From contig NZ_QLYR01000002.1 of NCBI RefSeq assembly GCF_003268275.1, positions 1 to 64,000 of the forward strand: a DNA stretch of 64,000 bases, in the 5' to 3' direction. The first letter of the stretch is position 1, and every line of letters starts with the position of its first letter. Shown here one piece after another: positions 17,357 to 25,775 of this stretch. Position numbers and translations under genes: made by a program. The notes beneath the pieces are model-generated. The model was not told the DNA's origin and searched no databases. It saw only the letters and a list, made by a program, of their open reading frames with translations. Source of the DNA: Hydrogeniiclostridium mannosilyticum. Lineage in GTDB: Bacteria; Bacillota; Clostridia; Oscillospirales; Acutalibacteraceae.

Positions 17357-17777
17357 CTGCTTTTCCCTCCATGTACTGTTTAATCCTTGCAAGCGCGATT
17401 TTCCTTTGTTTGGAAATCGTGCTTCGCACAACATTTAGCTGTCTGCCTATCTCCGCGTCGCTCATATCCAAGAAGTAAGATAAAAGAACAATGCTGCGTT
17501 TTCTTTCCGTAAGAGCGTTGAGAGCAGCGGCAAGCAATTCATCTCTGATAAACACATCAAAGCCGGACACTTGAAAACGGAAAAACTCGCTTTCGTATTC
17601 GTCCAATATGAAAAGCTGCGCAAGTTCAATTTCGCTCATTTCTGAAAAGAAGATTTCGCGGGCTGCGCGTTTGGCAAAATCGCGGTAACAGCTTTTCATT
17701 TCCCCTTTTAGGGTTTTCTTGGCTAATGCGTCATACTGATGTTGTATCGTTTTCATTTCGGAAGAAGATAGCTCCAT
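17340..17777 (-). CDS. Sigma-70-like regulator (Tn916 Orf7-like)
   Basis: A 145-residue protein with a C-terminal region-4-like helix-turn-helix (LSYFLDMSDAEIGRQLNVV followed by STISKQRKIALARI). Such proteins control expression of transfer and excision genes in Tn916/Tn1549-type elements. The ATG at 17777 has a GGAGGTGATCTC leader with good spacing; longer frames upstream run through the terminator-like hairpin at 17910-17940 and are not credible. The downstream Orf8-like gene overlaps it. Confidence 0.85.
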   Translation of the reverse strand: MELSSSEMKTIQHQYDALAKKTLKGEMKSCYRDFAKRAAREIFFSEMSEIELAQLFILDEYESEFFRFQVSGFDVFIRDELLAAALNALTERKRSIVLLSYFLDMSDAEIGRQLNVVRSTISKQRKIALARIKQYMEGKADEKYR

Positions 17778-17909
17778 GAGATCACCTCCTTCCCGCGTGG
17801 AGTAGAGGACAGAAGTTATGGGCTTGTCCTCTCGCCCCCTTTCACTCCGTATCCGCTGGGAAGCAGGTGCTTTGTCGGACTGTTCAAAAAAGTTTTTGAA
17901 AAAATAAAA

Positions 17910-17940
17910 TGCGCCCATCCGCAAGACGCGGACGGGCGCA
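17910..17940 (-). terminator. Strong attenuator/terminator before the sigma-like gene
   Basis: In the leftward direction a 13-bp stem (TGCGCCCGTCCGC with GCGGATGGGCGCA, one G-T pair) with a 5-nt loop is followed by TTTTATTTTTT. It lies about 130 nt upstream of the sigma-like start. It either ends readthrough from the ABC cargo or attenuates the regulator, as known for Tn916. Confidence 0.8.
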
Positions 17941-18136
17941 AAGGAAATGTAAACGGTAACTAAATGTATTGACAGTTCATATTCATAGCCGGAATATCCC
18001 ATTGCAGCGCAAGGGCTTTTTTTGATAAGCTAAAATATGTCGATTTGTGTCGTAAAAGAAGAAACACGACGATACCTCCAAGATACCGCCGTAATCTCAA
18101 TAAGTCGTCATTCTTTTGTAAGGAAAACAAAGAAAC

Positions 18137-18165
18137 GGCGGCTTGATAAACTCAAAACCGCCGCC
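18137..18165 (-). terminator. Hairpin downstream of the cargo permease
   Basis: Leftward, GGCGGC pairs with GCCGCC and is followed by GTTTCTTTGTTTT. Together with the hairpin at 18205-18249 it ends the ABC cargo operon. The rest of 17941-18271 shows no gene. Confidence 0.55.
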
Positions 18166-18204
18166 AGACAATAGAAATATATGTAAAATAAGCACACGAA
18201 AGCA

Positions 18205-18249
18205 CCTGCCCCGCAACGGTTTTTTTCTTTCCCCGTCGGGCGGGGCAGG
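18205..18249 (-). terminator. Long-loop hairpin after the BceB-like gene
   Basis: Perfect 10-bp arms CCTGCCCCGC (18205-18214) and GCGGGGCAGG (18240-18249), with additional pairing inside. It lies 23 nt after the permease stop, without a U tail. Confidence 0.5.
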
Positions 18250-18271
18250 ATAACTTCAATATGCTACCTTT

Positions 18272-20236
18272 TTATCTTATATCAGATCGTAGAATAACCT
18301 TTTTGAACAGGAACATCGTAGCACCAAAGTAGGTTAGATAAATCGCGCAGAAAAGTAGGATTGTTACAAAACCATACAATAATATCAATCCTTTCTGCAA
18401 AATGACTTCTCCAAATAAAACCTGTGTGCTGGCAATCAATAAAACCGTAAGGAAAAGCGGAAATAAAAGCGGAATAAAGAACATCGTTGATATTTCCTTG
18501 CGAATTAAAGAAGCCTGTTTTTCTTTTGATACACCAAGCAGACCTATAATCTCATAATTTTTTCGATTTTTATCTATCGCCGAAAGCTGTTCAAAGGCCA
18601 GCACCGCACAAGAAAGAATGATAAAGATAATACTCAAATAAAGGCCACAAAAAGAAATAGCAGTAAACCCTGTAAGGGAGTTTGCAACACCCCATGCCTT
18701 TACAGTAACCCCGAGTGTTATCCGTTCTGTTGGTTCATATCCCGCTTGAATATCCGGAAGCCAATCATCGCTGTTGAGAAATCTTTGGATTTCTCCCTTT
18801 AATTCAGAATAGCTCTCACCATTCAATTTCATAGCCAGCCGTATTTTATTTCCTGATAACTGTTGTGCTGTTTCATCTGGCAGGACAAGTACATAACCGT
18901 TTGTTCCTGCCATTTGATATTGCTCCATAGGTTCCGTTAAAATAGGCGTTTTAATCGGTGTCAATGTTCGATCATTTACAATGATTTCCGATTGTTGTTC
19001 TAATGCCTGTTCTATATCGTCAAGATAATTCCATGTATCACAATGAATTAAGTATTGATTGCTGCCCATAGAAACAGGTGAAAATCCCAACATCTGCCGT
19101 AAATGGTTGTAATCAGACAAGGATAACGCTTCTATGGCTTCATTTGGAACATCATACAGATAATATGTTACACTGTCCTCAACCTCGCAGCGTTGATCTA
19201 CAAAAGCAATAACGTCGTCCATGCTGGACTTGGTTAATGGCGCGTCAATGGCTACGCCGACATCGTAAGGATAATAAACTTCCATGTTAGCCTTATAGCT
19301 GGCACCCATTGAAAGCCCTATGAACATAGTCACAAGTGATATTGTCAAAAGGATTGCTACTATTGCCATTGTTCTGCCAGCAGATTGAATGCGCCGTCCA
19401 ATCTGCCCTAAGAAAAACAAGTTCTCTGCCTTATACTTTTTATGAGGGGCACGCTTTGCAAATTGATATAGTAAAGCTGGTAGTTGCCGATGAAGTTCAT
19501 AAACCCCAATAAGTAGAAATAGGCAGCTTCCACCTATATAAAGTATAGCCGCATTTGTCTGAATTTGAAGTCCTTGTGCAAGTAACACAACGCCTAATAT
19601 CATAGCAGCGGTTGAAATTAGCACCACAAGAATACTCTTTTTAATTGTCTTAAAACGATATTCTTCGTTTTTTCTGTTATCGTAAAGTAGTTCAACTACT
19701 TTACGACGACGGATAACTTTTGCCGCATGAAATATTCCAAACCCATACATCAGAATGAAAAGTACCACCGTAATTCCCCACGCCTGAAAGGAAAAGGAAA
19801 TATGATAGGTATGAGGGGTTTCAAAGATATTTTTAACGACTTGATTTAATACGCCGGATAAAAGCGTTCCGACGATAGAGCCAAACAGAAGCGCGCCACA
19901 CCCGATAATTGTATTTTCGATCAAGAAAAGGTTGCTTATTGTTTTGACTTCCATTCCCATAAGTTCATAGAGTGCAAATTCTTTTTTTCGTTGTCCTAAC
20001 ATAAACCGAATAGCATATTTGACAACAAATGAAGCCATAAAAGCAATCAAAAAAGATAATATGAGAATGCCGGAAGTTAGCATAGACATATTTTCCGACA
20101 TGGCAATAATATCGTCGGAAAATCCAAGTGCCAAAAAGGAATACATCAATGCAATCGTAAGCGTAATCGTAATAAAATAAATGATATAATCGCGCAAACT
20201 CCTGCAAATATTCCGAAAGGCCAATTTAGCGTACAT
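18272..20236 (-). CDS. BceB/VraG-type ABC transporter permease (FtsX family)
   Basis: Membrane permease of about 654 residues with the Bce-type layout: a first membrane segment, three further segments, a fourth pair, a large extracellular domain (about residues 320-510) between segments 7 and 8, and a final FtsX-like bundle ending FLFKKVILRS. Transporters of this kind remove or sense peptide antibiotics such as bacitracin and lantibiotics. ATG at 20236 is preferred over upstream GTG codons, and it overlaps the end of the ATPase gene. No Bce-type histidine kinase or response regulator is nearby. Its A+T content is clearly higher than that of neighbouring transfer genes. Confidence 0.88.
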   Translation of the reverse strand: MYAKLAFRNICRSLRDYIIYFITITLTIALMYSFLALGFSDDIIAMSENMSMLTSGILILSFLIAFMASFVVKYAIRFMLGQRKKEFALYELMGMEVKTISNLFLIENTIIGCGALLFGSIVGTLLSGVLNQVVKNIFETPHTYHISFSFQAWGITVVLFILMYGFGIFHAAKVIRRRKVVELLYDNRKNEEYRFKTIKKSILVVLISTAAMILGVVLLAQGLQIQTNAAILYIGGSCLFLLIGVYELHRQLPALLYQFAKRAPHKKYKAENLFFLGQIGRRIQSAGRTMAIVAILLTISLVTMFIGLSMGASYKANMEVYYPYDVGVAIDAPLTKSSMDDVIAFVDQRCEVEDSVTYYLYDVPNEAIEALSLSDYNHLRQMLGFSPVSMGSNQYLIHCDTWNYLDDIEQALEQQSEIIVNDRTLTPIKTPILTEPMEQYQMAGTNGYVLVLPDETAQQLSGNKIRLAMKLNGESYSELKGEIQRFLNSDDWLPDIQAGYEPTERITLGVTVKAWGVANSLTGFTAISFCGLYLSIIFIILSCAVLAFEQLSAIDKNRKNYEIIGLLGVSKEKQASLIRKEISTMFFIPLLFPLFLTVLLIASTQVLFGEVILQKGLILLYGFVTILLFCAIYLTYFGATMFLFKKVILRSDIR

Positions 20237-20993
20237 CACTGACACCCCCTCCCATCATGGTGAGGACATTCAGTATTTTTTCAAAGAACACTTGCCGAGT
20301 ATCATTTCCCAAGAAGATTTCGGTAAAGATTTCCCCGTCTTTTAGAAAAAGAATACGGCTGGCATAACTTGCGGAAAATGCGTCATGAGTAACCATTAAA
20401 ATTGTCGCGCCCAGTTCTTTATTTATGCTTTGGATTGTCGAAAGCAGCATTTGAGATGAATGGCTGTCCAATGCTCCGGTTGGTTCATCAGCCAATATCA
20501 ATTTAGGCTTATTGATAATGGCTCTGGCGCAGGCACACCGCTGTTTTTGCCCGCCGGAAACTTGATAAGGATATTTCTCTAAAATATCTGTGATATTCAA
20601 TTTTGCGGCCATTTCCTGCACAAGTCCGTCCACCTGTCCGACTGGAATATGATTGATCGTCAATGCCAAGGCAATATTTTCAGAAATAGTCAAGGTGTCG
20701 AGTAAATTGAAGTCTTGAAAAATAAAGCCAAGATTTTCCCGCCGAAAGCGGGCAATTTCTTTTTCCTTGATTTCCGTTACATCTGTGCCGCCCAAATAAA
20801 TATGCCCCGCGCTCACTGTATCTATCGTGGAAATGCAATTAAGCAAAGTAGTCTTGCCGGAGCCGGAAGGCCCCATAATCCCGACAAATTCACTTTCATT
20901 GACGGTAAAACTAATATCTCGGATTGCCTTTGTAATGTTGTTGCCATTACCATAGAACTTTTGAATACGCTCTAACTTCAAAATCTCTTTCAA
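20226..20993 (-). CDS. BceA-type ABC transporter ATP-binding protein
   Basis: ATPase partner of the BceB-like permease, 255 residues. Walker A GPSGSGKTTLL, the QVSGGQKQRCACARA signature and Walker B LILADEPTGALD are intact and of the MacB/LolD/BceA class. The TTG at 20993 is taken as start because AGGAGGT lies 11 nt upstream and no ATG fits. It overlaps the permease start by 11 bp, so the two subunits are coupled. It is preceded by a hairpin that may terminate the upstream cargo genes. Confidence 0.9.
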   Translation of the reverse strand: MKEILKLERIQKFYGNGNNITKAIRDISFTVNESEFVGIMGPSGSGKTTLLNCISTIDTVSAGHIYLGGTDVTEIKEKEIARFRRENLGFIFQDFNLLDTLTISENIALALTINHIPVGQVDGLVQEMAAKLNITDILEKYPYQVSGGQKQRCACARAIINKPKLILADEPTGALDSHSSQMLLSTIQSINKELGATILMVTHDAFSASYASRILFLKDGEIFTEIFLGNDTRQVFFEKILNVLTMMGGGVSDVR

Positions 20994-21042
20994 TGAATAA
21001 TTGACCTCCTTTAATCGCCCCTTTACAACAACTCTATAATAA

Positions 21043-21085
21043 AGCCGATAACCAACAAGGAAATCCACCTTGTGTGTTATCGGCT
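21043..21085 (-). terminator. Terminator-like hairpin between KTR and BceA genes
   Basis: AGCCGATAAC (21043-21052) pairs with GTTATCGGCT (21076-21085), with additional pairing inside, and is followed leftward by TTTATTATAG. It overlaps the stop codon of the KTR gene and divides the cargo into two transcription units. Confidence 0.65.
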
Positions 21086-21265
21086 CTGCGGCTGTGCGTC
21101 TGGCGCTTTGATAACGGTTATATGGAACTGTTCAACATCAATCAAACATTCGCTCTTACATTTTGGACAAAAAAGAGGAAAGTTTTTGAGAATGGTATCT
21201 TCTCGGATTTTGTCGCGTGTTTTATTACCACAAATAGGGCAACGGATAAAATCTGTTTTTTCCAT
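21077..21265 (-). CDS. Cysteine-rich KTR family protein
   Basis: A 62-residue protein with two zinc-knuckle pairs (IRCPICGNKTR and FPLFCPKCKSE) and the KTR motif that names the family. Such proteins are frequent passengers of Firmicutes conjugative elements; their function is unknown but the four cysteines suggest zinc binding. ATG at 21265 gives the family-typical N-terminus. It overlaps the stop of the small membrane peptide gene upstream. Confidence 0.85.
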   Translation of the reverse strand: MEKTDFIRCPICGNKTRDKIREDTILKNFPLFCPKCKSECLIDVEQFHITVIKAPDAQPQSR

Positions 21266-21270
21266 GCCTA

Positions 21271-21393
21271 TCACTTCACATTCCGGTCATTATCTTTTTT
21301 CTTTTTTTCCTCTCGATATTTCCGAATGATTTTATTTCTAACGGGAATACCAACACCAATAAGCAAAACAACGGCTAAAATTGTAAAATCCAT
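21271..21393 (-). CDS. Small membrane peptide (40 residues)
   Basis: A single hydrophobic helix (ILAVVLLIGVGIPV) is followed by a strongly basic tail rich in Lys, Arg and Glu. A GAGGTGA box sits 5 nt before the ATG at 21393. It lies between the ABC-2 permease and the KTR gene in the same direction, with short gaps, and could be an accessory subunit of the transporter. I do not recognise a family. Confidence 0.65.
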   Translation of the reverse strand: MDFTILAVVLLIGVGIPVRNKIIRKYREEKKKKDNDRNVK

Positions 21394-21403
21394 ACCGTTC
21401 ACC

Positions 21404-22051
21404 TCACATTTCTTTGTTCTTCATAATCCGAATAGAAAACAAGATTGATACCGCATACATAACGACGACAAGCACAATCACGAGTACAATAAGCAGCACA
21501 GGAGAGTTACTAATCGTAGTGATAATTGAGTTTTCCATAGGTATTTTAGGGAGCAGAAACAACGTCGCTAAAAACCCCGCCACCGGGATATACATAAACA
21601 CGCGGCCTTTGATAGAGCCGAACTTATAATATCCGGGGATTTGAAACACTGTATAAAGTGCAAATAGGAATAAACCGCCAATAGCTGCGCTGATAATATC
21701 GGTCTTTTCAACGGTTTCACCTATTACACGTAATACAATAGGTTGAGTAATAAGTGAAACAACAAGAGCAAGCGCCCCCAGCGCAAGAACAAAAAGATAA
21801 CGACCAATCACCATTTCACTTTTTTTAACGGGTAAAATACCATATAGACGCTCCATGCTATTCTTTTCTGTGATAGAAAATGTGTAGCCCGTTGTCATGG
21901 CAATAAAACACATGGCGAAAGAAACACCCGTCAATATAGAGCGATTGATTGCCGCAAAAGCGATAGGAAGAAGCATAGTAAAACCAAGCACTTTGAAATA
22001 CGGCCTTACAAGGGAAAAATCCAGTTTTGTGGCTTTCAACATATTACTCAT
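21404..22051 (-). CDS. ABC-2 family transporter permease
   Basis: Membrane permease of 215 residues with six hydrophobic segments, resembling ABC2_membrane_5 proteins encoded next to GntR/YtrA-type regulators. The motif YTFSITEKNSMERLYGILPVKKSE after the second segment is typical. The start ATG at 22051 overlaps the ATPase stop by 8 nt (ATGAGTAA), showing translational coupling. It exports an unknown compound together with the ATPase. Confidence 0.85.
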   Translation of the reverse strand: MSNMLKATKLDFSLVRPYFKVLGFTMLLPIAFAAINRSILTGVSFAMCFIAMTTGYTFSITEKNSMERLYGILPVKKSEMVIGRYLFVLALGALALVVSLITQPIVLRVIGETVEKTDIISAAIGGLFLFALYTVFQIPGYYKFGSIKGRVFMYIPVAGFLATLFLLPKIPMENSIITTISNSPVLLIVLVIVLVVVMYAVSILFSIRIMKNKEM

Positions 22052-22904
22052 AATCTTCACCTCTCTTGCTTGTAAATACAACAATTTCGTCAATGGTTGC
22101 TGGCTCTATATCCAAAGTCGAAAATGCTGCAACATCTTCAGTTTTAACCAGAGCCTCAAAACCTGTTGGAAATGTGCGGACACCAATCGCCTTTCCTTTA
22201 AGATCGGCAGATAGTTCATTCGTTCCCCCCTTGACAATGCGGAACATATCTACAAAGTCATCTTTGCTCCCGCTAAAGAACAGTTCGCCATAACTGATAT
22301 AAGTTATATAGTCGGCAGCACGTTCCAAATCTCCTGTTATATGCGTAGAGAATAAAACACTGTGTTCTCCGTCCTCGATATATTCCGAAAGGATTTGCAG
22401 CAGTTCATCTCTGGAAACAGGGTCAAGGCCGCTGGTAGGTTCATCTAAAATCAATAGCTTTGCGTCGTAAGAGAATGCACAAGCAAGCATTAACTTCATC
22501 TGCATACCTTTTGAAAGTTCTTTGACTTTCTTATTTGTAGCGATATGGAACTTCCGTAGCATTTCAGCAAATCGCTCCGTATTCCAGTTCGGGTAGAAAA
22601 CAGAAATAGACTTTTCGACCTGCGTTATTTTCCAATCGTCGCTGAAATAGTTGGTATCAAACACAACGCCAAGTTCTGCCTTTGCTTTTTGCTCGTCAAT
22701 GATATTGTCAAGACCCAGGATTTTAATTTCGCCGCTATTGCGTTTGAGCATATTCAAAATGAGTTTGATAGTGGTTGTTTTACCGGAGCCGTTCGGTCCG
22801 ATCAATCCCATAATGTAGCCTTTTGGTAGAGTAAAAGTAATGTTGTGAAGCTGAAAGCTGTCAAAGGATTTCGATAAGTTTTTTACCTCTAAATAATTAG
22901 TCAT
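22044..22904 (-). CDS. ABC transporter ATP-binding protein (YtrB-like)
   Basis: ATPase of 286 residues. Walker A GPNGSGKTTTIKLI, a LSKGMQMKLMLACA signature (KGM variant usual for ABC-2 exporters) and Walker B LLILDEPTSGLDPVS are all present, followed by a C-terminal accessory domain. ATG at 22904 is chosen for its spacing of 9 nt from GGAGG; another ATG lies 6 nt upstream. Its first codons overlap the end of the GntR gene. Together with the ABC-2 permease and the regulator it forms the GntR-ABC operon. Confidence 0.9.
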   Translation of the reverse strand: MTNYLEVKNLSKSFDSFQLHNITFTLPKGYIMGLIGPNGSGKTTTIKLILNMLKRNSGEIKILGLDNIIDEQKAKAELGVVFDTNYFSDDWKITQVEKSISVFYPNWNTERFAEMLRKFHIATNKKVKELSKGMQMKLMLACAFSYDAKLLILDEPTSGLDPVSRDELLQILSEYIEDGEHSVLFSTHITGDLERAADYITYISYGELFFSGSKDDFVDMFRIVKGGTNELSADLKGKAIGVRTFPTGFEALVKTEDVAAFSTLDIEPATIDEIVVFTSKRGEDYE

Positions 22905-23286
22905 CTGCATTCGCCTCCAATAAAACATCTAAAAGATGATGTAGTTCTTTGTTAGATAGGTTAGCAATTTTCGCTGCTTTTATAGCTTCTGTCAAACTAT
23001 TTTCTACTTTACAAATTAGTTGCTCTTTCATTAGTTCGGAACCACTTCCCAGCACAAAGCAGCCCTTACCTTGAACATTCTTGACAAATCCCTCTTGTTC
23101 CAGTTCGGTATATGCCTTTGTAACCGTTAATACGCTGATTTTCAAATCCTTTGCCAATGTTCTTAGGGAAGGTAGCGTTTCCTCTGCTTGAAGTTCTCCC
23201 GACAAAATTGCAGCTTTCACTTGTTGTTTAATTTGTTCATAGATGGGTACACCTGACATATTAGATATTATTAGTTTAATTGTCAT
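22897..23286 (-). CDS. GntR family transcriptional regulator (YtrA type)
   Basis: A 129-residue repressor. The winged helix lies at about residues 10-75 (PIYEQIKQQVKAAILSGE, then LPSLRTLAKDLKISVLTVTK), and the short C-terminal tail lacks a large effector domain, as in YtrA. The ATG at 23286 follows GAGAGGGTG. It is the first gene of the ABC operon, whose promoter overlaps a perfect inverted repeat, so autoregulation is likely. In YtrA systems such operons respond to cell-wall antibiotics. Confidence 0.9.
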   Translation of the reverse strand: MTIKLIISNMSGVPIYEQIKQQVKAAILSGELQAEETLPSLRTLAKDLKISVLTVTKAYTELEQEGFVKNVQGKGCFVLGSGSELMKEQLICKVENSLTEAIKAAKIANLSNKELHHLLDVLLEANADD

Positions 23287-23303
23287 CACCCTCTCTCTGT
23301 TCT

Positions 23304-23356
23304 TACTGTTATATTGTTCTGCATAACAGTATAACACATGATTTGGGAGATAGCAA
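23304..23356 (-). promoter_or_regulatory. Promoter and operator of the GntR-ABC operon
   Basis: On the minus strand TTGCTA (23351-23356) and TATACT (23328-23333) are 17 bp apart. The inverted repeat TACTGTTAT (23304-23312) and ATAACAGTA (23323-23331) overlaps the -10 box and transcription start, an ideal place for repression by the GntR protein. Confidence 0.75.
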
Positions 23357-23530
23357 TACTTTTCAAAAAAATTCACAATCGGCTTTGCAAAAGTTTACAA
23401 TCGACATTCACATAATTTGTTGGAAAGAAATCTGCAAGAATAATAGGAATTATTTAAGCTAATGCTATGAAATGTATAGACATATCCAAAAAGAAAGGTG
23501 AACAGTAGAATGTAATAGGGTGAATTAAAA

Positions 23531-23887
23531 ATGGCAAAACGACCTGTACCGTTGTACGATTTTAAGGCTTTCGGGGCAGCCATAAAAGCCGCGAGAAAAG
23601 AATATGGAGAGAGCCGGAAAAAGGTAAGCGACGAGTTATATATTTCCCCGCGTTACCTTGCGAATATCGAGAACAAGGGGCAACAGCCGAGTTTACAGGT
23701 ATTCTATGACCTTGTAACCCGGTATCATATTTCGGTAGATCAATTTTTCTTTCCAAACAGCGACGCGGAGAAATCCACCGGGCGGCGACAGCTTGACGCG
23801 CTGCTGGACAGTATGAGCGAGAACGGCCTACGGATTATAACCGCAACGGCAAAGGAAATAACGGAAGTTGAAAAGGCAGAGGGCTAA
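23531..23887 (+). CDS. XRE-family helix-turn-helix regulator
   Basis: A 118-residue protein with an N-terminal lambda-repressor-like HTH (AAIKAARKEYGESRKKVSDEL, then ISPRYLANIENKGQQPSL) and a small C-terminal part. Proteins of this type in Tn1549-like elements sit upstream of the mobilization genes and are thought to control them. It is the first rightward gene, divergent from the GntR operon, and is followed by its own terminator and by the oriT-like sequence. Confidence 0.88.
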   Translation: MAKRPVPLYDFKAFGAAIKAARKEYGESRKKVSDELYISPRYLANIENKGQQPSLQVFYDLVTRYHISVDQFFFPNSDAEKSTGRRQLDALLDSMSENGLRIITATAKEITEVEKAEG

Positions 23888-23910
23888 CCTCTTTCATACG
23901 GGAAATGCAG

Positions 23911-23943
23911 GATTGCAGCGCATGGCGGCTGCAATCTTTTTTT
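23911..23943 (+). terminator. Terminator of the XRE regulator gene
   Basis: GATTGCAGC (23911-23919) pairs with GCTGCAATC (23928-23936) and is followed by seven T residues. Canonical intrinsic terminator. Confidence 0.88.
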
Positions 23944-24001
23944 GTGTAAAAATGAAAAAACAGTACAACAAAAGCCACCTTTGAAACGGGATAGGGAGTA
24001 G

Positions 24002-24066
24002 ATAGCAAGCACAGCAAACGAGTACCCGTTTGCGAAAAATGCTTGTTGGGATAGTCCCAAACCCTT
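24002..24066 (+). repeat. oriT-like palindromic sequence, copy A
   Basis: Contains a 20-bp near-perfect palindrome (GCAAACGAGTACCCGTTTGC, 24014-24033) and a second palindrome TTGGGATAGTCCCAA. It lies directly before mobC and the relaxase gene. The complementary strand of the same sequence recurs at 30861-30959. Position and structure suggest an origin of transfer; nicking is not shown. Confidence 0.6.
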
Positions 24067-24089
24067 ATAGAAAGAAAGGCGGCGTGAAA

Positions 24090-24419
24090 ATGGAAAACCG
24101 AAAACGAAATATTCAGATGAAGTTTTACGTTACAGAAGAAGAAAAGCGGCTGATCGACGAGAAGATGAAGCAGCTACCAATACGGCAATACGGCGCATAC
24201 CTCCGCAAAATGGCGATAGACGGATATATCCTTGTCGTTGACCGAAGCGATACAAAAGCGTATATCCGGGAACTGCAAGCGGTGAGCCGGAATATCAATC
24301 AAATTGCCAAGCGCGCCAACGCGACGGGGATAATTTACAAGCAGGATATAGAGGATATAAAAAAGGCGGTGGGCGAGATATGGCAATTACAAAGACGCAC
24401 CCTATTAAATCAACCTTAA
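24090..24419 (+). CDS. mobC: Mobilization protein MobC-like relaxosome component
   Basis: A 109-residue accessory protein of the relaxosome. An N-terminal ribbon-helix-helix-like segment (IQMKFYVTEEEKRLIDEKM) and the family motif ELQAVSRNINQIAKRANATG are present. It would bind the oriT region next to its gene and help the relaxase nick. ATG at 24090 is chosen after GAAAGGCGG. It overlaps the relaxase gene by 40 bp. Confidence 0.88.
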   Translation: MENRKRNIQMKFYVTEEEKRLIDEKMKQLPIRQYGAYLRKMAIDGYILVVDRSDTKAYIRELQAVSRNINQIAKRANATGIIYKQDIEDIKKAVGEIWQLQRRTLLNQP

Positions 24420-25714
24420 AGGCCGCGATAGACTATATCCTAAACCCGGAAAAGACAGACGGAAAACTGCTTGCGTCCTCTTTCGGCTGCGGTCTGGAAA
24501 CCGCCGATATAGAGTTTGCATGGACGCGGGAAGCTGCGGGAGATCGCGGCACCCATTTAGGGCGGCACTTGATACAATCCTTTGCGGTGGGCGAAACCAC
24601 GCCGGAAGAAGCGCACAAAATCGGCATGGAACTTGCGCAAGCGGTGTTAGGCGGCAAGTATGAGTTTGTATTGACAACCCACGTTGACAAAGGCCATTTG
24701 CACAATCACCTGATTTTTAACGCTGTCAGCTTCGTTGACTACAAAAAATACCATTCCAACAAGCAAAGCTATCACTTTATCCGGCGCACCAGCGACAGGA
24801 TATGTAAAGAGCATGGGCTATCCGTCGTCGTGCCAGGGCAGAACAAGGGAAAAAGCTATGCGGAATACACCGCCGAAAAGCAAGGGATAAGCTACAAAGC
24901 CAAACTGAAAACGGCGATAGATACCCTCATTCCCCAAGTCAAAGATTTTGACGAACTGCTGCGCCGTTTACAGGAAATGGGATATGAAATCAAACAGGGC
25001 AAATATATTTCTTTCCGCGCTGCTGGACAGGAACGGTTTACACGCGCAAAGACGCTCGGTGCGGCCTATACGGAAGAAGCGATAAAAGAACGTATCAAGG
25101 GCGTATATGTTGCCAAAGAAAAAACGCTGCGGGAAGATAAGAAAATCCGGCTTGTGGTAGATATTGAAAACAGTATCAAAGCCCAACAATCGGCGGGCTA
25201 TGAACGGTGGGCGAAAATCCACAATCTGAAACAGGCCGCAAAAAGTATGAACTTCTTAACCGAAAACAAGATTGAATATTACAGCGATCTTGAAAGCAAA
25301 ATTGCGGATATTATGACCGCCCACGACGCGGCGGCAAAAGCGGTTAAGGAAGTAGAACGGCGAATGTTTGATCTGTCCTTGCTGATGAAGCACACAACCA
25401 CATACAAACAGTTAAAACCAATCTATGAGCAGTACAAAAAATCGTCGGACAAGGAAAAGTATCTGCGCGGGCATGAGAGTGAAATTATCCTGTTTGAAGC
25501 TGCGGCGCGGGCACTCCGAGAAATGCAGATTAAGAAGCTGCCTGATCTCGCCGCGCTACGTAAAGAGTATGACAGCTGGACAGACAGAAAAGCCGCGTTA
25601 TATGAAGATTATCGAAAAGCTAAAAAGCAAATGCAGGAATACGGCGTTGTCAAAAAGAATGTTGACAGTATTCTTTACCCGTCCCAAAGCAAGGCGAAAG
25701 AACAGGAACGGTAA
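24380..25714 (+). CDS. Relaxase, MobA/VirD2 (MOBP) family
   Basis: DNA strand transferase of 444 residues that nicks oriT and stays attached to the transferred strand. Probable nucleophile Tyr19 lies in KAAIDYILNPEKT; the metal-binding histidine motif HVDKGHLHNH is at residues 101-110, followed by the asparagine-rich KKYHSNKQSYH. The C-terminal half is helical and charged (primase-like or coiled coil). Start overlaps mobC. This is the central mobility gene of the rightward unit. Confidence 0.92.
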   Translation: MAITKTHPIKSTLKAAIDYILNPEKTDGKLLASSFGCGLETADIEFAWTREAAGDRGTHLGRHLIQSFAVGETTPEEAHKIGMELAQAVLGGKYEFVLTTHVDKGHLHNHLIFNAVSFVDYKKYHSNKQSYHFIRRTSDRICKEHGLSVVVPGQNKGKSYAEYTAEKQGISYKAKLKTAIDTLIPQVKDFDELLRRLQEMGYEIKQGKYISFRAAGQERFTRAKTLGAAYTEEAIKERIKGVYVAKEKTLREDKKIRLVVDIENSIKAQQSAGYERWAKIHNLKQAAKSMNFLTENKIEYYSDLESKIADIMTAHDAAAKAVKEVERRMFDLSLLMKHTTTYKQLKPIYEQYKKSSDKEKYLRGHESEIILFEAAARALREMQIKKLPDLAALRKEYDSWTDRKAALYEDYRKAKKQMQEYGVVKKNVDSILYPSQSKAKEQER

Positions 25715-25775
25715 AACCTTATAGCGAAAATCAGCGTAACATGGTAAAATAAAAAAGAGAAAGGAGTAAATCTCT

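Noticed and set aside
18272-20993. Complete Bce-type resistance module with two-component system
   Set aside because: No histidine kinase or response regulator lies anywhere in the element; regulators nearby are GntR and XRE type.
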